From contig CAZFBA010000033.1 of the NCBI GenBank assembly GCA_964517135.1, positions 1-45,719 of the forward strand: DNA of 45,719 nucleotides, written 5' to 3'. Shown here one piece after another: positions 41,644 to 45,719 of this stretch. A program made the position numbers and the translations under genes. The notes under the pieces are model-generated. The model had not been told where the DNA came from, made no database searches, and saw nothing but the letters and a program-made list of their open reading frames with translations. Each line of letters begins with the position of its first letter. The stretch's first letter is position 1. The DNA is from CAZFBA01 sp964517135 (GTDB taxonomy: Bacteria; Cyanobacteriota; Vampirovibrionia; JBFMGH01).

Positions 41644-43544
41644 TACTTTTCAGGATCCTTTATATAGATTTCTTCAATATTATACTGAACACCACCAAGA
41701 ATTGTTGGTTTAATATTTCCCAGGCGATTTCTAACCGCAACAATCCGTAAAGGTGAGTAAAGGTATATCATTGGCAGATTATCATAGATAACACGCTGAT
41801 ATTCATTGTATATTTCTTTTCTCTTTTCAAAATCAAGGTGACTGGCGCCTTCTTCAAATAATCTATCTAACTCTTTTTCAAAAGGCAAAAGTGTATCAGA
41901 CGATTCAAGATCATTTTCTTTCTTGCGCTGATTGAACATATGAAGTGCGCCATCACTGTTCCACACGTTTCGACCGCTATGAGGCTCAAGCTGACTGCCT
42001 GTAAGGCCTATAATTACAGCTTCCCAGTCAAGAGAATTAGAAACTTTTCCAACCAGTGCGTTAAATTCAATTGGTTTAAAATTAACTTTGACGCCTAGCT
42101 TCTCAAGATCTTCTTTTATTATAACGCCTATTGCTTCTCTTTCAGTATTTCCAGCATTAGTAAGCAGGTTAAACTCAACTCTTTTGTTATCACGATCATA
42201 CAGTTTACCATTTTTTATTTTAAAGCCACTTTTTTTAAGGTATTGTTTTGCCTTATCCAGGTCTCTTGGGTGCCCCTGTGCCAGTTTTTCATTCAGATAA
42301 ATTGATGACAGGCTTTCTGCTGTAAACAACGGGGCACCTACGCCTTGCACAACATTATTAACAATATTTTTACGATCAATAGCCCAGTCTATGGCTTTTC
42401 TAAAATTTAAATCCTGAAACCACTTCTGTTTTACCGGATCCACATAATATTCACCTGTTTTTTTGTTTATGCGGTTGTTTAGATTGAATACAAGAAAAGT
42501 TGTAGACGTGTTAGGGCCCAGATTATAGATTGTAAAGTCAGAACCAGCTTTTGACTCTCGTTCTTTCATTGTTACAACATCATTTCCAGGTATGTTAGTA
42601 ATATCAATTTCACCGGCATTAAATTTAAGAATATCTGTATCAATGCTACCCACAATAAAAATAACGTATCTATCAAGGTAAGGGAGGTGATTTCCGTCTT
42701 TATCAATCATATAAAAATATGGATTTCTAACAAATTCAACTCTTTGCCCGGGATGATACTGATCAAGTATAAACTTGCCACTAACGACAAAAGATTTAGG
42801 ATCTGAATCAGCCCCCCAGAATGAGCTAAAAGCAGTCTCACCCTTTTTTACAACAGGTTCCAGAATGTGTTTTGGTGCAACTTGAATCCCTCCCATCATT
42901 CTTAGAAAAGGTGCAAACGGTTTTGAAGTTTTAAACTTAACTGTGTATCTATCAATTACCTCTATTTCAGGGAATCTTCCTTCTACAAGAAGGTTATCCC
43001 GGGAGCTCGGATTTCCAAAACCTTTTGCTATGATTTCTTCCCAGGTAAATCGTACGTCTTCAGAAGTTATTGGCCTGCCATCAGACCATATTAACCCTTT
43101 TCTCAGCCTGAGTGTATATTCAGTATTATCATCACTTACTGAAAACTCAACTGCCATCTGCGGTACTACTTCTCCGGTAAAGGCATCTGTCATCAGCAGG
43201 CTGTCAAACATCAGGCTGCTCATTTCAGAAGAGGTTGCATCGTTACTCACCCAGGGGTTAAAAGTTTTCGGCCCCTGCCCTATAGTTGAGGCTCTGAGGG
43301 TTCCTCCATATTTACCGGCATCTCCTCTTGCCTGCATATATTCTATGTTATTTATTTCAATAGTTTTGTAGGGTCCCGGGTAAATTGGAGTTTTAATAAT
43401 ATACATCATACTTATTTCATCATCATTCTGGCTCTCTTTAGAAGGTTTATCAGCACAATATGAGGAAACAAAAAGCACAATCAACACCATAGAAGCCAGA
43501 ACAGTAAGAAAAATCAGCACATATTTAACGCTTTTCAATTCCAT
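41643..43544 (-). CDS. Oligopeptide ABC transporter substrate-binding protein
   Basis: 633 residues, larger than the common 530-550. An N-terminal membrane segment (about 7-28, VKYVLIFLTVLASMVLIVLF) anchors or exports it. The C of VSSYC gives only a poor lipobox, so an uncleaved anchor is possible. The SBP_bac_5 fold is clear: GPKTFNPWVSNDATS, EYTLRLRKGLIWSDGRPITS, DVRFTWEEI and FRKAIDWAIDRKNIVNNV. It should capture peptides or similar ligands outside the membrane. I set the start at ATG 43544; its GAGGAGG is unusually close (2 bases), so TTG 43538 or ATG 43565 are alternatives. It is the first gene of a three-gene operon and no ATPase genes follow. Confidence 0.9.
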   Translation of the reverse strand: MELKSVKYVLIFLTVLASMVLIVLFVSSYCADKPSKESQNDDEISMMYIIKTPIYPGPYKTIEINNIEYMQARGDAGKYGGTLRASTIGQGPKTFNPWVSNDATSSEMSSLMFDSLLMTDAFTGEVVPQMAVEFSVSDDNTEYTLRLRKGLIWSDGRPITSEDVRFTWEEIIAKGFGNPSSRDNLLVEGRFPEIEVIDRYTVKFKTSKPFAPFLRMMGGIQVAPKHILEPVVKKGETAFSSFWGADSDPKSFVVSGKFILDQYHPGQRVEFVRNPYFYMIDKDGNHLPYLDRYVIFIVGSIDTDILKFNAGEIDITNIPGNDVVTMKERESKAGSDFTIYNLGPNTSTTFLVFNLNNRINKKTGEYYVDPVKQKWFQDLNFRKAIDWAIDRKNIVNNVVQGVGAPLFTAESLSSIYLNEKLAQGHPRDLDKAKQYLKKSGFKIKNGKLYDRDNKRVEFNLLTNAGNTEREAIGVIIKEDLEKLGVKVNFKPIEFNALVGKVSNSLDWEAVIIGLTGSQLEPHSGRNVWNSDGALHMFNQRKKENDLESSDTLLPFEKELDRLFEEGASHLDFEKRKEIYNEYQRVIYDNLPMIYLYSPLRIVAVRNRLGNIKPTILGGVQYNIEEIYIKDPEK

Positions 43545-43595
43545 AACCTCCTCAATATATTTCATTTTACCAGAGTCATAACTTTGTTGACTACA

Positions 43596-43632
43596 AAAGA
43601 TCATTATACTTATGCATCAATCTTTTATTTAT
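43596..43632 (+). repeat. Dispersed palindromic repeat, short copy C
   Basis: AAAGATCA (43596-43603) and TTATGCATCAATCTTTTA (43610-43627) look like the outer arms of copy A with the centre deleted. It lies in the divergent space upstream of the oligopeptide-binding protein gene and may overlap its promoter. Confidence 0.65.
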
Positions 43633-43648
43633 CTGTTGTTACACATTT

Positions 43649-43675
43649 TTGATCTAAAAATAATATTGTTATAAT
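43649..43675 (+). promoter_or_regulatory. Putative promoter of the small membrane protein gene
   Basis: TATAAT at 43670-43675 is perfect. TTGATC at 43649-43654 gives a short 15-bp spacer and TTTTGA at 43647-43652 a 17-bp one. It lies about 43 bases before the ATG at 43718. Confidence 0.5.
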
Positions 43676-43717
43676 CATTAACTAATGCCGGTTAGCCAAA
43701 ACAAGAGGGGAAATAAA

Positions 43718-44158
43718 ATGGATTTAAATGAATTCAAAAAGTACCACCTGATAGAACTTCAAAAGGTCATCAATCAACTGTCACATCACTCATTTCTTAT
43801 TAAGTTAGTATCGATTTTTTTGATATTTGCAGTACTCGTGCTGACTGATAAGGTTACTAACCCTTTTTTCAGTCTTATTGCCCTGCTTCCGCCATTAATT
43901 TTCTGGTATCTTGATGCTGTATGTGTTAAAAAAGAACGACTTTATAGAGAACTTTATGATGAAGTAAGAATTGATATACAGGCACAGAAAAATATTGTGC
44001 CTATCTTCTCAATGGATACATCTAAATTTGAAAGTCACGATAACTGTAAGCTTTCTCATGTTATTCTTACCGATGCCCTGGCAATATTCTATGGTTTGAT
44101 ATTCCTTGCAGTTGTAATAGTCATTGGTGTGGTACTAATCATTTCAACACTGGCTTAA
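43718..44158 (+). CDS. Small three-helix membrane protein of unknown function
   Basis: 146 residues. Two adjacent hydrophobic helices (about 27-44 and 50-66, LIKLVSIFLIFAVLVLTDKV and FFSLIALLPPLIFWYLDAV) are followed by a charged helical region and a strongly hydrophobic C-terminal helix (about 120-142). The short loop WYLDAVCVKKERLYRELYDE resembles proteins in which membrane helices are followed by an RLYxxLYD stretch. I cannot name a family with certainty. The ATG at 43718 follows GAGGGG (43705-43710) at good spacing; the longer start at 43685 lacks a site. It lies inside the segment bounded by the inverted repeats. Confidence 0.75.
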   Translation: MDLNEFKKYHLIELQKVINQLSHHSFLIKLVSIFLIFAVLVLTDKVTNPFFSLIALLPPLIFWYLDAVCVKKERLYRELYDEVRIDIQAQKNIVPIFSMDTSKFESHDNCKLSHVILTDALAIFYGLIFLAVVIVIGVVLIISTLA

Positions 44159-44197
44159 TCTAACTTATCAGGGAGTGATAACATTAAGTCAGTATGA

Positions 44198-44265
44198 TAA
44201 AAAGATTGATGCATAACCTGAATGATAGATTTTTTGTTTTCAAATAATGCACTGATCTTATAAAA
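44198..44265 (-). repeat. Dispersed palindromic repeat, copy B (inverted relative to A)
   Basis: Read on the minus strand this gives TTATAAGATCAGTGCAT, then AACAAAAAATCTATCATT, then TCATTCAGGTTATGCATCA (the last two overlap by four bases). These match parts of A and A' exactly over 12-19 bases each. It lies between the convergent small membrane protein gene and the MshEN-like gene, about 4.8 kb from copy A. Confidence 0.85.
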
Positions 44266-44279
44266 CACTTTTTCTCAGC

Positions 44280-44305
44280 TAAAAAAACCCGGATTTCTCC
44301 GGGTT
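44280..44305 (-). terminator. Intrinsic terminator of the MshEN-like gene
   Basis: On the minus strand AACCCGGA (44305-44298) pairs with TCCGGGTT (44293-44286) around a GAAA loop, and a T-run (44287-44280) follows. It lies 24 bases after the stop of the leftward gene. Confidence 0.9.
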
Positions 44306-44328
44306 AAAGGCAACAATCAGAGTACTAA

Positions 44329-45171
44329 CTATGAAAGGGATGTAAGAAGTTTACCCATAAAACCTTTTGTATATTTTTGAAGCTGCTTTGTCAATTCCAG
44401 CTTTTCATTATTAACCATTTCAAATTCTTTTTTATAGCGCTCAAGATCCTCTTTAAGTTTTTGTTTTTCTATCATTAGTCCTTCAAGCTCATCTTGAAGC
44501 ATATTAATAGTTTCATAATGAACTGCTGCTTCATCAAGCACTGATACAGGCTGTTCAGCTGAAATTTTTATTGACAATATGTTATCAATTTCACGCTTAC
44601 TAATATAGCCGAAGTTAACCAGAATCTCTTTAAATGATAACTCAGAACCTATTTCGTCAGCACATTTCTTTGTATAAAGGGCTTTATCAAGATCAATATT
44701 ACTTATTCTTCCTGTTCTAACAAGAAATTCGCCCAGCCTTATATTACCTGTTAAAAACAAGACAAAGTTTTTGGCTGATTCATCTTTTATATCTTCAATA
44801 AAATTAAGTTCTATTAACTCCAGCAGCAATAAGCAGGCAGATTTTAAGCTTATATTAAGGTTATGAGCTATTTCCAGCATATTCATTCCTGATTTAACAT
44901 TTTCTAATAACCTGTACTGGCTTTCATTGATTAGTTTAAACCCGGTCATATCCAGAAAAAGCCTGTTTCCATCTTTGCTTAGAGATGGTTTATAGAGTTG
45001 TATGATGTCGGTTTCGATTCTATCCAGAAGGCTAACGTCTGAACATGAAGCTATATTTACCTTTAGCTCACAATATATAGCCTGCCTTACCCATAGAGGA
45101 AGTTTAAAAATACGTTTTGTCAGTGTTTTATATTGTGAATTATTGATTTCATAATTGTTCATTATTGCCAT
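44329..45171 (-). CDS. MshEN/T2SSE-N-like domain protein with C-terminal coiled coil
   Basis: 280 residues, no named family. Residues about 76-128 resemble a winged-helix-like segment (NESQYRLLENVKSGMNMLEI then LLLELIELNFIEDI) of the type found in PatA/DUF4388 proteins. Residues about 144-204 match the start of the MshEN/T2SSE-N domain: IRLGEFLVRTGRISNIDLDKAL, then FKEILVNFGYISKREIDNIL. In MshE this RLGxxL...G...L motif binds c-di-GMP; here the first half is well kept and the second lacks its RLG. Residues about 214-268 are a Glu/Lys/Leu coiled coil. The start at 45171 has AAGGGATG upstream. It may be a c-di-GMP-responsive adaptor, but this is inference. Confidence 0.65.
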   Translation of the reverse strand: MAIMNNYEINNSQYKTLTKRIFKLPLWVRQAIYCELKVNIASCSDVSLLDRIETDIIQLYKPSLSKDGNRLFLDMTGFKLINESQYRLLENVKSGMNMLEIAHNLNISLKSACLLLLELIELNFIEDIKDESAKNFVLFLTGNIRLGEFLVRTGRISNIDLDKALYTKKCADEIGSELSFKEILVNFGYISKREIDNILSIKISAEQPVSVLDEAAVHYETINMLQDELEGLMIEKQKLKEDLERYKKEFEMVNNEKLELTKQLQKYTKGFMGKLLTSLS

Positions 45172-45719
45172 TATTACTCATCCCTTACTTTTTTAACTCT
45201 AAACTATATATGTTTTAAACATCTTAAAGAGAAACCAGCGAAACAGTTTTATCAGGCAGATATTAATAAATAATTTGTTCTCAAAGACACTAATTTAATC
45301 ATTCTATGCTGATATTAGAATGCTTTTGTATTGTATTCCGTGTGCTCTGTCACAAATAATCAGTTAAAATACTCACATATTCTTTAACCTGTCTCATTTT
45401 ATTATACCTTTATTTTGGTTTTTTAAAAATATACTGGTTGTATTTTCGATATTCAAAAATAATTTGTCGAGGATCATTTAGCTTGCTATGAGTGTTATTC
45501 AATCAGAATTTTTTCGTATTTACAAAATTTAACAATAGCTATTTTGTAATTTCAAAAGTATCCTATTATTGATTAGACGAAATGCATTTTCAAAAGTTCA
45601 AAATTTTAAGAAATATATCAAAAAAAATTATTCCTTGTTTAAGATCAGTGCATAACTTAAAAATTTTTCGATTTTCAAAACCCAGATCCCGCCCACCCTA
45701 AAGGAAGGCATGGGGTCTC
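45172..45719. other. Terminal non-coding region
   Basis: About 550 bases with no convincing gene. It is very AT-rich up to about 45680, then changes abruptly to a GC-rich tail (25 of the last 39 bases are G or C). A repeat half-copy sits at the junction. The window ends here, so the tail may belong to a neighbouring element or gene. Confidence 0.55.
45638..45676 (+). repeat. Dispersed palindromic repeat, truncated copy D
   Basis: AAGATCAGTGCATAAC (45641-45656) is identical to the left arm of copy A, followed by TTAAAAATTTTTC, similar to A. The right arm is missing: the sequence breaks off near 45676 into GC-rich DNA. This looks like a truncated or interrupted copy. Confidence 0.75.

Noticed and set aside
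39366..44265. Classical composite transposon around the oligopeptide operon
   Set aside because: No transposase gene or fragment is found near either repeat and I could not see target-site duplications, so only an inverted-repeat arrangement is claimed.

Overview
This AT-rich 45.7-kb bacterial window carries about 40 genes in short operons on both strands. My best guess is a flagellated member of the Vampirovibrionia/Melainabacteria, the non-photosynthetic relatives of Cyanobacteria. This is an inference. It rests on the flagellar hook genes combined with cyanobacterial-flavoured signalling proteins (CHASE2-GGDEF, REC-GGDEF-REC, a PatA/MshEN-like protein), TPR proteins, a bifunctional nuclease, and a small membrane protein with an N-terminal VTFKGG motif of the kind I associate with that lineage. 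No rRNA, tRNA, CRISPR array or transposase gene was recognised.

Layout. 88-600: a secreted basic protein on the minus strand. 713-5874: a flagellar hook operon, fliJ-fliK-flgD-flgE, behind a long leader. 5960-6499: a zinc-finger/HEAT protein. 7112-9802: pyruvate phosphate dikinase (ppdK) with its own promoter and terminator. 9963-14417: a bifunctional nuclease, trpF with an MBL hydrolase, dxr, and ogt-ruvC. 14449-16874: a sensor kinase and its response regulator. 16964-18936: a secreted beta-flower protein, a zinc ribbon and an M48 peptidase. 18987-20102: a GAF-HD-GYP protein. 20475-22740: a DedA-like protein and fhs. 22724-23554: a second MBL hydrolase. 23777-27512: a TPR protein overlapping a CHASE2-GGDEF diguanylate cyclase. 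27507-30386: a membrane-tethered L7/L12-CTD-like protein, a GT-C-like membrane protein and the VTFKGG protein. 30676-36769: the fatty-acid operon yceD-rpmF-plsX-fabH-fabD-fabG-acpP-fabF. 37119-39230: the H+-pyrophosphatase hppA. 39524-43544: an oligopeptide ABC transporter (binding protein plus two permeases, no ATPases). 43718-44158: a small membrane protein. 44329-45171: a coiled-coil protein with an MshEN-like domain.

Three themes link the genes. (1) Pyrophosphate economy: ppdK and a membrane pyrophosphatase whose residues match the K+-independent H+-pumping class suggest fermentative or energy-limited metabolism. (2) Cyclic-di-GMP: a GGDEF cyclase with an intact I-site, an HD-GYP protein, a REC-GGDEF-REC protein with degenerate active sites and a candidate MshEN-type receptor share the window with hook genes, which fits control of motility. 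(3) Envelope building: the FASII operon, a DedA-like protein, Dxr and a GT-C-like protein.

The most unusual non-coding structure is a family of short, partly palindromic repeats seen only between 39366 and 45676. Two of the copies, in opposite orientation, bracket the oligopeptide transporter segment. A truncated copy lies next to an unusually GC-rich tail at the window end.
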